DNA from: Gliomastix tumulicola
Taxonomy: Eukaryota; Ascomycota; Sordariomycetes; Hypocreales; Bionectriaceae
Direction: 5' to 3'
NCBI GenBank assembly: GCA_001599755.1
Contig: BCHX01000001.1
Coordinates: 620,001 to 684,000 of the forward strand
Length of the DNA: 64,000 nucleotides
The notes below the pieces were generated by a model. The model saw only the letters and a list, made by a program, of their open reading frames with translations, searched no databases and was not told the origin of the DNA. The position numbers and the translations under genes are program-made. This document shows, piece by piece, positions 54,800 through 64,000 of the stretch; position 1 is the stretch's first letter, and every line of letters begins with the position of its first letter.

Positions 54800-55946
54800 T
54801 CACGCAGGAACTCCCTCGATGATGACCTTGAGCGTATCCTCCTTCGCCTGTCTCACCCTCTCAAACGCGTCCACTGCCTCCGTGAACTTATATCTATGGG
54901 TAATGAGCTTGCCAGGCTTCACCCTGCCGTCCGCAATGAGCTTGACCGCCTGAGGATAGCACCCCGTAGAGTACCGGATCGAGCCCTTGATGGTCAACGC
55001 ACGGATGCAGGCCGTCGTGATGGGAAACGTGACATTCTCCCGGCCCATGCCCGCCTGCACGAACGTACCGCCCTTCTTCGCTGCGAAGATGCCGGCCTGG
55101 ATACACGGCTCGGCGCCTGTGCATTCGAGCACCACGTCAGCTCCCTCTCCCAGGCCAAACTCGGCCACGATCTTCTCGCCGAGGGCACGCGAGGCCTCAA
55201 CAGGGTCTCCGCCAGCATTGCTTGAGTCCCGGGAGACAACATGCACACCGTCAGCGGCAAAGTCCCGGGCGAACTGAGCTCGCGATTCGGAGATGTCGAC
55301 ACCGATGACCTTGCTCGCACCCGACGCCTTGGCCACGGCCTGGGAGAGCACACCAATAGGACCGCAGCCGAAGACCAGCACTGTCTGTCCGGCTCTCAGA
55401 TCCGCCACTTTCACAATCTGCACGGCCACAGCTACTGGCTCAACCAGCGCGCCATCCTCGGCCGACATGTGACTCGGGATCGGGTACACATAGTCCGACG
55501 CAACGATGTAGTACTTCTGCAGCGTCCCATCGTGCGGCGGCGTGGCAGCAAACACGGTATCAGCGCAGAGGTTATACGCCCCCGAGCGGCAGAAATCGCA
55601 TCGCCGACAGGGCACACCCGGCTCGATGGCCACGCGGTCGCCGACCTTGACGTTCTTCACGGCACTGCCCGTCTCGACCACGACTCCGGCGCTCTCATGG
55701 CCCAGAACGATGGGAGACTCGAGGATGAAGTCGCCGATGCGGCCGCGCTGCCAATAGTGTACGTCGCTGCCGCAGATGCCTGTCTGCTCGATGTGGACGC
55801 GGACATCGTGCTCGTCGCGGAGCTTGGGGATGGGGCGATCCTCGAAGCTGACGTTTTTGATGGACTGGAGAACGAAGGCGGGATTCTGGAGGAAGTCAGT
55901 ATGTCGAGAGGAAGATGTGCCTTAGCTAGCTTACAATTTCAGACAT
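54800..55946 (-). CDS. zinc-dependent xylitol/sorbitol-type dehydrogenase (MDR family)
   Basis: Model: complement(join(54800..55885, 55935..55946)), 365 residues. Exon 1 codes only MSEI; the 49-nt intron (GTAAGC...CTCCAG) is needed to reach NPAFVLQSIKNVSFEDRP. Catalytic zinc ligands are Cys42 (TGICGSDVHYW) and His67-Glu68 (VLGHESAG). The structural zinc has four Cys in EPGVPCRRCDFCRSGAYNLC. The NAD Rossmann loop is VLVFGCGPIGVLSQAVAKA, followed by KVIGVDIS, whose Asp favours NAD over NADP. The segment VFAATPPHDGTL is typical of xylitol dehydrogenases (xylitol to D-xylulose) and sorbitol dehydrogenases; L-arabinitol 4-dehydrogenase is a possible alternative. It has an SDR gene on each side. 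Confidence 0.9.
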
Positions 55947-56735
55947 GGTGAGCTAGATGATAGTGCCGGGTGTGTCAGGGGTCAATAGTCCGATGATGTT
56001 CATACAAACGACGCCATGGAACTGTAGGGGTCATGGAAATCATTAAGAACCTGATTTCGGCTTGAATGTTGTTGTCGGAGCCCAACACAGCATGACAACA
56101 TCCTGCATGAGCTTCCCCACCTCCGGACTGGAGCTACGGGAGGAGTTACTGCTTTTGTGAGGGGAAGGGTGACAGACGTCCGTCACGGGGATTGGGGAGT
56201 AACGGACTTGTGTGGCCTGCTATACCCGCTGTTGAAGGTGGCCCTTGGCCACACAAGCCGACGACGACGACCGTGCACTTTCACTCGCAGACTTGTCCCA
56301 GGGTCTAGACCACCAAAGATCGAGGAGGCCGGCCGTCTGTCTCGTGATGCTCCCCGTCATCCCATTCCAGGGGCTACCATCCCCACAGATCACTCCACTG
56401 AAGACCCAAGGAGGCGGCTGTCTGTGGACGACGCGCAGAGAGCTTCCGTCCCATAGCGAGCTTTTTCATCTCCAGAAGGTTTGATGAGAGCCGCGGTCGT
56501 GGCGGCATGGGTCACCCTCATGTGTATCTCCATCACGTCCTAGCCTCACCACTCCAGACTGGCTGATGAGGGCGGAGCTGAAAAGCTAGGGGGGATAGTT
56601 ATACCACCATGGCATCCATGGTATTGAATAAGAGAGCCAAGTCAAGAGCTTAGCACGCCTCGGTTTTGTCTATTTCGTATCTACCGTTGTATCACTAGCA
56701 TCCATCCGCTAGCAGACCACCGATCTCCCATTACC
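55947..56735. promoter_or_regulatory. divergent promoter of the polyol dehydrogenase and the second SDR
   Basis: 789 bases between outward-facing starts. It has short CT-rich stretches but no clear TATA. The frames on the plus strand (56157-56484) have no recognisable protein. A shared regulatory region would fit joint induction. Confidence 0.5.
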
Positions 56736-57624
56736 ATGTCTCACACGAACGGAGCAAACGGACGCAAGTCCATCAGGAATCCCAACCCTCCTGTTGAAGA
56801 CAGTGTTTTCAAGTCTCTCCGACTTGATGGCCGCACGGTCATCATCACCGGTGGCTGTGGTGGCATCGGTTACGAGGTTGCTCGGGGCCTAGCTGAAGCT
56901 GGTGCCAATGTACGTCCCCTGCTCATTCAATCATCTGTGCTTGATCTCTAACAGATGTCTTCAGTTGGCTCTGTGGTACTATTCTTCACCCAATGCTGCC
57001 AAAATCTCCGCCCAGATTACCAAAGACTTCCAGGTCAAGGTTCAGACCTATCAAGTGGACATCCGAGACTATGCCCAGGTCGAGGCCTCAGTCGGCCAAG
57101 TCGTCAGGGACTTTGGTCGCCTCGATGTCATGGTTGCCAATGCTGGTATCCCAACCAAAGCCGGTGGCCTTGACGACCGAGTCGAGGACTGGAACAATGT
57201 CCGTGCTATCGACTTTGACGGCACCTATTACTGCGTCCGCGCCGCCGGCCGTGTCTTCCGGGATCAGGGCCGCGGCGTCGCCATTATCACCGCCAGCATG
57301 AGTGGCCATGCTGCGAATGTGCCCCAGGAGCAGAGTTGTTACAATGCGGCAAAGGCGGGCTGCATTCACTTGGCCAAAAGCTTGTCCGTCGAGTGGGCGA
57401 AGTGGGGAGGAAGAATCAACTCGGTCAGCCCTGGCTATATCGACACGGCCATCTCAGGAGACTGCCCCTTTGAGATGAAGGAGGAGTGGTTCAGCTTAAC
57501 GCCGATGAAGAGGGACGCCGACCCGAGGGAGTTGAAGGGGATTTATCTGTACTTGGCGAGTGATGCCAGCTCGTATACGACGGGGGCGGACTTTGTCATC
57601 GATGGCGGTTACACGGCTCGATGA
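56736..57624 (+). CDS. short-chain dehydrogenase/reductase, L-xylulose/sorbose reductase type
   Basis: Model: join(56736..56909, 56965..57624), 277 residues; a 55-nt intron joins GLAEAGAN to LALWYYSSPNAAK. Motifs: TGGCGGIGYEVARG cofactor loop, VANAGIPTKAG, catalytic Ser in IITASMSGHAANVP, Tyr and Lys in SCYNAAKAGCIHLAKSLSVEW, then NSVSPGYIDTAISG and SDASSYTTGADFVIDGGYTAR. The first ~35 residues (NPNPPVEDSVFKSLRLDGRT) match the N-terminus of fungal sorbose/L-xylulose/D-arabinitol reductases. Together with the minus-strand SDR and xylitol-type dehydrogenase next to it, this supports a pentitol route. NADP or NAD preference is not clear from LWYYSS. Cytosolic. Confidence 0.9.
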
Positions 57625-57714
57625 GTTATGTCATTCCCATAGTAAAGTCTACTATAGTTATTTTCCTCATCATACCTTTTATTACACATTCTGAAGCCTT
57701 TGTTCTTTTCATTC

Positions 57715-59600
57715 CTAGTTCGTAGGGAAGTGCTCATTGTTCAGCCCCTTCTCGACGGCAGCAATCTGCAACGCCAACGGCAGAGAATACTGCCGGCACC
57801 ACATGAAACTCCCCGTCATGTACCAGAAGCCCGGCTGCCCTGTCGGCCGCCACCACCCAGCCCGCTCGTTCTCTTCATCCAGAAGCCCGAACTTCTCGTG
57901 CATCTTCTTTGCAATTTGTGACCCCATGAGACGTTCGACCGTCTTCAAGTTCTTGTGGTACCCGGTGGCTAAGACGACGACATCCGCCTCAATCTTCGAA
58001 CCGTTGGCGAGAACAAATCCGTCCGGTTGGAACTCGCGCACTCCATCTTCACAGTTATGGATCTTGATGCGGCCATCAACAATCATCTGGCCGGCGCCTT
58101 GGTCCAGGTAGAAGTTGCCTCCCTTGATAAGTTGGTAGTCCGCCAGTCCGTAGCCATCATCACCCGTCTTGAGCGCCATACCGGCCTTCTTCAGTCCTTC
58201 TATCATGTCCTTGTCTCGGGCAGTCATCATGTGTGTCATGCCGATGCTCATTGTGCGGATGACGGCAAGCGGTGTCGCATTGCCCACCAGGTCCGCCTCT
58301 TCTGTTGTGAGGCCTTCCATGTTCCAGAGCATCAGCTGGATGGCCTCGGAGGACTCGGCAGAGAAGTAAAAGATGGGACTTCTCTGGACGAGAGACACCT
58401 CCTTGACACCGGCGTTGACGAAGTCCTGGGCGATGTCGTGGCCACTTGATCCTGCGCCAATAATGACCACCTTTTTGGATTGCGCTTCGGGTATATCGTG
58501 GGAAGAAGTATGCTTGCTCGAGTGATACAGCGATCCTTTGAACGAGTCTTGTCCCGGGAAGGTGGGCAGTATAGGTTCATCGCTGTAAACACCAGCAGCC
58601 AGAACGACGTGCTTTGCCGTGATTGTCTTCGACCAGCCTTCGTTCTTCAAGTGAACCTTGTATACCCTCGAAGCCTCGTCGTATTCTGTCGCCGTAACGT
58701 CAGCGCTCATCATTACGTCGAGACCCATGATCTGGGCGTAATGCTCCCAGAAGTCGGCGACCGAGTCGCGAGACAGCCACCGCGGCCAGTTCCCGGGAAT
58801 CTTCAAAAATGGGGGGTGATCGGTGTAGGTCGGCGTGTTGAGCATGACGGACTTGTATCTCTTCCTCCACGCGTCTCCCAGGCGGGCGTTTCGGTCGACG
58901 AGGAGCGTTTCGATGCCCATGCTTGTCAGTCGAGCGCCGAGGGACAGTCCAGCTTGTCCTGCAATGAAGATCAGCATTCCCGACATCATGGAATGGCACA
59001 CAAGTACATACCGGCACCAACAATCAAGACCTGCACATCCGTCGATGCAGGCTCGTCCTCCTGGTGAACACCGCTTACCTGTGGCTGCCGGTTGACCGCC
59101 GCCGGGTTCAGCGCTTTGCGTCGCTCCAACTCATCTTGGAAATCAAGCTTCTCAAGCTGCGTAAAGACACTCCAGGCCTTCCACTCATCCTTCGTCCCGA
59201 CATTTAGCAGCTTCAGCAGACCACGTCCCGAGCCGTGCTGGTTCTTGAATGTGAAGGCCCCCTGGATCCATACCATACCCGGAAGCTGCACAAGCAAGGG
59301 CTTCAGACCCCCAATCTGAACCGTCTGGAGATTCGACAGACTGTTCGTGGCGGTCTTCAGATACTTGACGATGTCGGGCTGGCCATGCTTGGATGAGAAG
59401 TTCCAGTTGAGCGAGACAAAGTCCCTCCACCAGCAGTCGTCCAGGAACAAATCGCAGATCTTATCGTAAGACTTGTCAGATAGCATGCTGTCCAGCTCAG
59501 AAATCCATTTGTCAAAGACAGCCTCCGCCTGGACGTCGCCTGGCTCGACGCCTGGCTGCAGGACATGAGGAGGGATCGAGGGCAAAGGGTAGCCGTCCAT
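57715..59600 (-). CDS. flavin-containing monooxygenase with N-terminal SnoaL-like domain
   Basis: Model: complement(join(57715..58958, 59012..59600)), 610 residues, one 53-nt intron (GTATGT donor). Residues ~20-165 form an NTF2/SnoaL-like domain (WISELDSMLSDKSYDKICDL, WWRDFVSLNWNFSS). The rest is an FMO of the YUCCA/plant-type layout. The FAD loop VGAGQAGLSLGARL spans the splice site, FKGSLYHSSKH is a group-defining FxGxxxH motif, and the NADPH loop is IIGAGSSGHDIAQDF. ADVVVLATGYHKN is the ATG-type motif. The expected reaction is NADPH-dependent insertion of oxygen into a soft nucleophile or aldehyde/ketone. Fungal proteins with this fused layout are common, but substrates are unknown. Its link to pentose use is only by position. 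Confidence 0.88.
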
Positions 59601-60914
59601 TTTTGCAGTGGGATGAGAGCTGAACAGAAGGAAATATCCCGGGCACAGGCGATCATGTCAGAGGGGGCACCACTCCGAGACATATACCACACTGCTCACC
59701 CTTCCCATCGCCCTCACTGGCTGTCATCATAGCCGACACTCCCCTCAGAGGGACGTAACAGCGTCATTGAGCATGCAAGCAGGGTCACATTGTGTCCCAG
59801 TGTCGTGCCACCACCCTTGGCGACCTTCCTGATGGAGGGATGATCATCCTGGTCAAATGTCGGCGAAGCGAGGTCGGGATCCATGGCAAATTTTTTATCT
59901 GATCCGAGAAAATTATCTGATCCGGCTGGTGGACCGGGATTTTGACCGTCTGTCCACTGACACGTGGAGACAGCTCCTGTCAATCTCCTGTCAGAAGCCC
60001 AGCTGTGATGACACCACCGACCGATTTCGGACGCTTGCAGGCTGCAGCGTCCAAATTTTCACCTGTCTTAATACCTTACAGGAACCCATGGGTAGGGAAG
60101 TCACAGAAGGGAGCGACTGGTCTCATCCCTTCATGCTGTGCAAAGTAAAGCAGTCACTCAGAACGAACCGAGTATATCGGCATGAAAGCACAGCATGGCA
60201 TGTTCCAGGTCGTTAAGAATCTCTTAGCAGCGGCTACAAGCAGTCAAAAAACACCTCATCATGGACCTTTCGTGGGGGCTAGTCGTACGTAGAGGACGGC
60301 ACAGCACCGATCTAAGCCCGGCAATTGCTCGCCCCTCACTCTCGGCACCGTTGAGACCAAGCTCTTCCAAGCTCTTCAAGACCACACAGCTGAGCAGGAT
60401 TTTAGCCGATGGGTGAAATTACGTGACATAGCTAATGTGGATGGATTCCCCGTTTGCACTTGGGCCAAGTTCTGGTCGCGTGTGTCTGTGACGCAAATTT
60501 TCCTCCACATCAACCACAAGGAACTGAATCAGAAGGCCCAACGGATGAACTCGAATGAGTAATATTCTGCTTTCGCGTACGGCTCTTCTTCTCTATCTAG
60601 TACTACCACCCCATTTAGAATTCTTTCCTACTGTGATCTTCATTTGCCTATTTAATACTGTCCGCTGCGTCTGATGGGAGGTTCCCGATTTCAGGGTAGA
60701 CGTGGGCGGGTATCCCTGGTCATATTTGAGCCTAATTTCTGATGTGCACTTCACAGAGACTGAGGGATACGTGAGGATAGCTATATTTTTTGGATATGGA
60801 CTCGGGTTTTCCCTGGTTGGTTGCACGGCTCGATGTGGCAGGCAGAGGAGTGAGAATCCCCGTTCGTCTCTCATGCGAGAGGAGAGCCACGTAGGCAAGT
60901 ATTTGGAGACATGT
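59601..60914. other. 1.3-kb intergenic region
   Basis: No intact gene. Plus-strand frames around 59857-60216 and 60702-61094 lack recognised motifs, and the second overlaps the regulator gene antisense. Confidence 0.45.
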
Positions 60915-63626
60915 CTAGTCCCAGTTGAATATCGCAGGATCCAAGTCGGGCAGATTGCTGTTGAAAATTCCCATCACATCCGTTCCCGTCAAACCTTCCA
61001 TCATCGTCGGATCTTCAAAGCCAGTCGGAAAGAAGCCGCTCAAGTCGAACATATCCACCGTCTCGGAGGAGTCATGCTGGCTGCCTTGAAGTGATCGTTC
61101 CATCTCTTGACTGAATTGATCGACAGATGAGTTCACAAAGTTGTTACCCAAGCTCGCCTCGCCTCCCCCAGTAACGACAAGCCCATCGTTCTCCTCAGCC
61201 GTAGTTCGAGTCTGGGGGAGTGATACTGGGGGCATAAGACCCGAGATCGCCTGAGATTTCCTCCTAGAGACAGTGGTGTCGCTCTTGCTCTGTACGTCGT
61301 TCACGTAGTCTCGAGCTATGTGTGCAAATTCGGAGATGAGCGAACCGGGGAGGTAGCCTCCGCTGCGATACTCGATACGACTGAAATGGCCGCCGCCAAT
61401 ATCCAGTACCGCGAGATTGATAGCTGTGTCCGGGCGTCGTGGGTCGTGGACAATGATGTCGAAAAGTATCACCAAAGCTGTGATTGGAATACTCGCTAAG
61501 ATCCTGGGGCAAGGCAATGAGCGTGGAATCACTATCATTAACACTGGAAAGGAGAACCAAGGCTTACCACATATTCGTATAGGGCTCGACGTCAATAAGC
61601 GGTGTCATCTCCAGTATAGACCGCGAGGCTTGCACAATCGCTGTAATAGCCACCTTTCTCTTGGCCACAGGGGTCTGGCCGTTGGGCTTCGGCAGGTGAT
61701 GTATCGCCGCTCGGGACAGAGCCAGTATGAGACTTGCGTACAGATAGTGAACAGTCACGGCTACCTGCCTTCGAACTGGTCCGTGGATGCTATCAGGTGG
61801 TGTATCGCTGAGAGGTCGGAAGCCATCGTCTGGAAACGACAGCCTCCAATCCTCGAGCATCGTGTATAGCTGATTGATGGTTTCCACATGATACTCGGGG
61901 GGCTTGTTGGCAGCTCCGATGCAGAACAGAGCTGAGTAGGCTCTCGATACGATTCTTGCGTATCGTATCAGCATGATGAACCAGTCAAACTCGTCGGAAA
62001 CATCGCTGGAGATGGTGGGTATCGGGCACGAGATATCGTCGTCAATAAATGTCTAATGAACCAGGGTGAGTAGGGGAATTCGAATGATGCGTTGTAAATG
62101 GTATGCTTACGGAGCTCCGGCTGAAATGAAAGCTCGATATCTTTTCAATCGAATACAAGACCCAGAAAGCACGCTGGTAGGAGGCCTGGGCCTTGGCACT
62201 GGACATGTTAATAGTAGCCAGATTCTGTGCTCGTCTCGCTGCCTCGGCTGTGATGACGTGATTCACTGAGATGCATGAGACTCCCTGAGCATATACGGCC
62301 ATGGCAGTCATAGCTTGCAGGACGAGCAGCGAGTCAGGCTGCAGGAGGATGTCGGCAAACGTCCCGAGGGCGATGGAGAACAGCTCCCAGGCTTTGCCTG
62401 CTGCAGGCTCATAGCTACCTCCATGGCTCATCTGACATCCAAGAGCAAGGACAGCATGGTACAGACAGTTCCACGCACTGCTGCGGGAGAGCTGGAAGAC
62501 GAGGTCATCCGAGAATACGGCGCCCTCGAAAGAGTCCTTGTCCAGAAATGGGTAAATCGGATGGATGCGTTCGAAGTATGCTACAAGCTGTTATTAGCTT
62601 TGGGAGCGATAAAATTATTCCACCGCAGCTTTCGAAGTTATACATACTCCCCAGATATTTGATGATTAGATCTTTGTCGGAGAACGGCGCACAACTCTGA
62701 GTTTGACGTGATGGTGGTCTGGAAGAGAGTTGTCCCGGGTCCAATCGCTTGGTGACCTTGCCCCGTATGACACTTGATATTCGGCCGACAAGCTCGTGCA
62801 CTTTGTTGTTGCCCAGGCAATTTGAAAGAGAAAGGAGCCTGGCTTCGGAGAAAAAAGTGAGACTGAGAGCCCCGCCTGGATGACAGTCAGTAATCCGGCC
62901 GCTGGTAGAAGAAAGGATGGATGGATGGATGTACTGAATATCCCGTTTCCCTAGAAGACTTTAGCATAAGACCCAACGACCAGGATCTGGTACACACCCT
63001 TATAAATGCATGGGTCTTATCTTCGGCTCGAGAAGCGTGACGATTGTGCGCTCGCGAGAGCAGATGATCGATGTAGCAGTCGGGCAGTTGAGGAGGGGAC
63101 GCCGAGTCTTCTCGGGGCGACACATGATTGTCCACCGCGGCATTCGGGTTTTTCTTGAGGGGCGCCTGCTGAGGGCCAGTGGACGGAGGAGACGAGTAGA
63201 AGTCTTGGACTGCTGCGGGTGAAGGAAAGAACGGTTTAGTCCTCCCCGAGGAAAGAAGACGGTGATCTGCCCCGATGCTTACTGTTCTTCCGGCGGGACG
63301 GCTTTCTGTTACCGTAATGGCAGGCTATTTTCCGTGTCTATGTGCACACACGAGCCGGGACACTCCCATGTGAGGCAATGGCGCCACGTTAGCAAAGAAC
63401 TGCACGTGGGATTCGGGCATGACGGAGATTTGCAAAGACGCACAACGCAGTTGGTACAGGGATTCTTATTGCCCGAGTCTGCAACGTGATTAGATCTTGG
63501 ATCTAGGTAAGGACAGGGACGAGGCGCATCGGGATCTGACGTACTCGAGCACCGCACCTTACGAGCTCTGCAAGAATCGCATGACTTGTGACTCAGGTGT
63601 TGGAGTCCAGTCATCTCCGAAGACAT
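60915..63626 (-). CDS. Zn2Cys6 transcription factor at the end of the pentose/polyol gene neighbourhood
   Basis: Model: complement(join(60915..61503, 61568..62052, 62111..62580, 62648..62875, 62994..63212, 63283..63337, 63444..63478, 63545..63626)), 720 residues. The zinc cluster is spread over three small exons: CDSCRARKVRC, then CTNC, then C with HYGNRKPSRRKN. It emerges only after removing a 66-nt and a 106-nt intron, giving CX2CX6CX8CX2CX6C spacing. The fungal transcription factor domain begins after KDLIIKYLG with TYFERIHPIYPFLDKDSFE and continues through LYHAVLALGCQM and RAFWVLYSIEKISS. The C-terminus ends in an acidic/aromatic activation-like stretch (DPAIFNWD). The junction between 62994 and 62875 is the least certain. 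It may control the adjacent arabinanase and polyol genes, by position; no named orthologue is claimed. Confidence 0.85.
62910..62931. repeat. (GGAT)n short tandem repeat in an intron
   Basis: About five ggat units on the plus strand, lying inside the modelled intron 62876..62993 of the regulator gene. The intron is the longest in that gene, which fits a repeat expansion. Confidence 0.7.
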
Positions 63627-64000
63627 GCTGGACTTCGGGTCCGGCGATAAGAGCAATGGACGCGGATATGCTGAATGGTTCAAGCAGAAGAGGTAAGCAG
63701 GAGAAGATTGTGTGATGCGAGTCTCCGAGGTTTCCCGGCGCCGTGCAGCGAGTGTCGAAGATTTCGGAAATGCGAAGTTGATAAAGGAAAAGTCTGTCAC
63801 ATGAAAAATTCCGAAAACTGGTGGCGCTACTCCTTTCAAGCCCCTGACTCGCGCTCACTTCGGCTCCGACATTCCGCTTTTGGCGACCACAACCAACGCA
63901 TCCCTGAGAACTCGGCGATGATGATATTTGCGCCTTACGGGATTGTTGACTGGCAGAACGACAGTTCGGGGCCGAGAGTAATCTTGCTTGCAAATCCAGG
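63627..64000. promoter_or_regulatory. upstream region of the Zn2Cys6 regulator
   Basis: The last 374 bases of the window. They contain the promoter and leader of the minus-strand regulator and no recognised gene; frames present overlap antisense. Confidence 0.4.

Overview
The window is nuclear DNA from a filamentous ascomycete (Pezizomycotina, probably Sordariomycetes; the class is inference). Genes are intron-poor to moderately intron-rich. Introns are mostly 49-120 nt with GTRNGT-type donors and CTRAC-like branch sites, and genes lie on both strands with UTR-sized gaps. Zn2Cys6 and C2H2 regulators, MFS carriers, secreted glycosidases, a fungal NLR-type STAND protein and a nuclear-encoded mitochondrial complex I subunit all fit this. 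About 27 protein genes could be modelled. Exon junctions were placed by hand from splice signals, reading phase and family motifs. I saw no rRNA, tRNA, CRISPR array or intact transposon.

Layout. 0-7 kb: 3' end of a DUF1479 gene, a Zn2Cys6 regulator, and two divergently transcribed amidase-signature enzymes. 8.7-12 kb: a sugar-type MFS permease and a UDP-glucuronate decarboxylase-like gene. 12-15.2 kb: gene-poor, with possible gene relics. 15.2-24.4 kb: a small unknown gene, a fructosamine-3-kinase-like gene, a 1600-residue hydrolase-NACHT-WD40-like NLR, and a GNAT acetyltransferase. 25-32 kb: an unknown repeat/coiled-coil gene with an in-frame TAG, then two large regulators in tandem, the second carrying two C2H2 fingers plus a Zn2Cys6 cluster and a GC-AG intron. 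32.2-38 kb: a complex I PSST/NDUFS7 gene that looks divergent, then two RNase H-fold (Gfd2/YDR514C-like) proteins flanking a secreted beta-lactamase-fold hydrolase. 38-41.2 kb: a DAL5-type transporter divergent from an SMP-30 lactonase. 42.4-50.6 kb: a GH6 cellulase, an unknown conserved gene and a modin-like membrane protein.

50.8-63.6 kb looks like a functional neighbourhood for arabinan/pentose or polyol use. It holds a secreted GH93-type exo-arabinanase, two short-chain polyol/ketose reductases, a zinc-dependent xylitol/sorbitol-type dehydrogenase, a flavin monooxygenase with an N-terminal SnoaL-like domain, and a Zn2Cys6 activator. Joining arabinan cleavage to the L-arabinitol - L-xylulose - xylitol - D-xylulose route is inference from family membership and adjacency. 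It is the most coherent multi-gene system in the window. The most unusual single items are the NLR with its upstream uORF, the TAG-interrupted ORF and the PSST-like gene.
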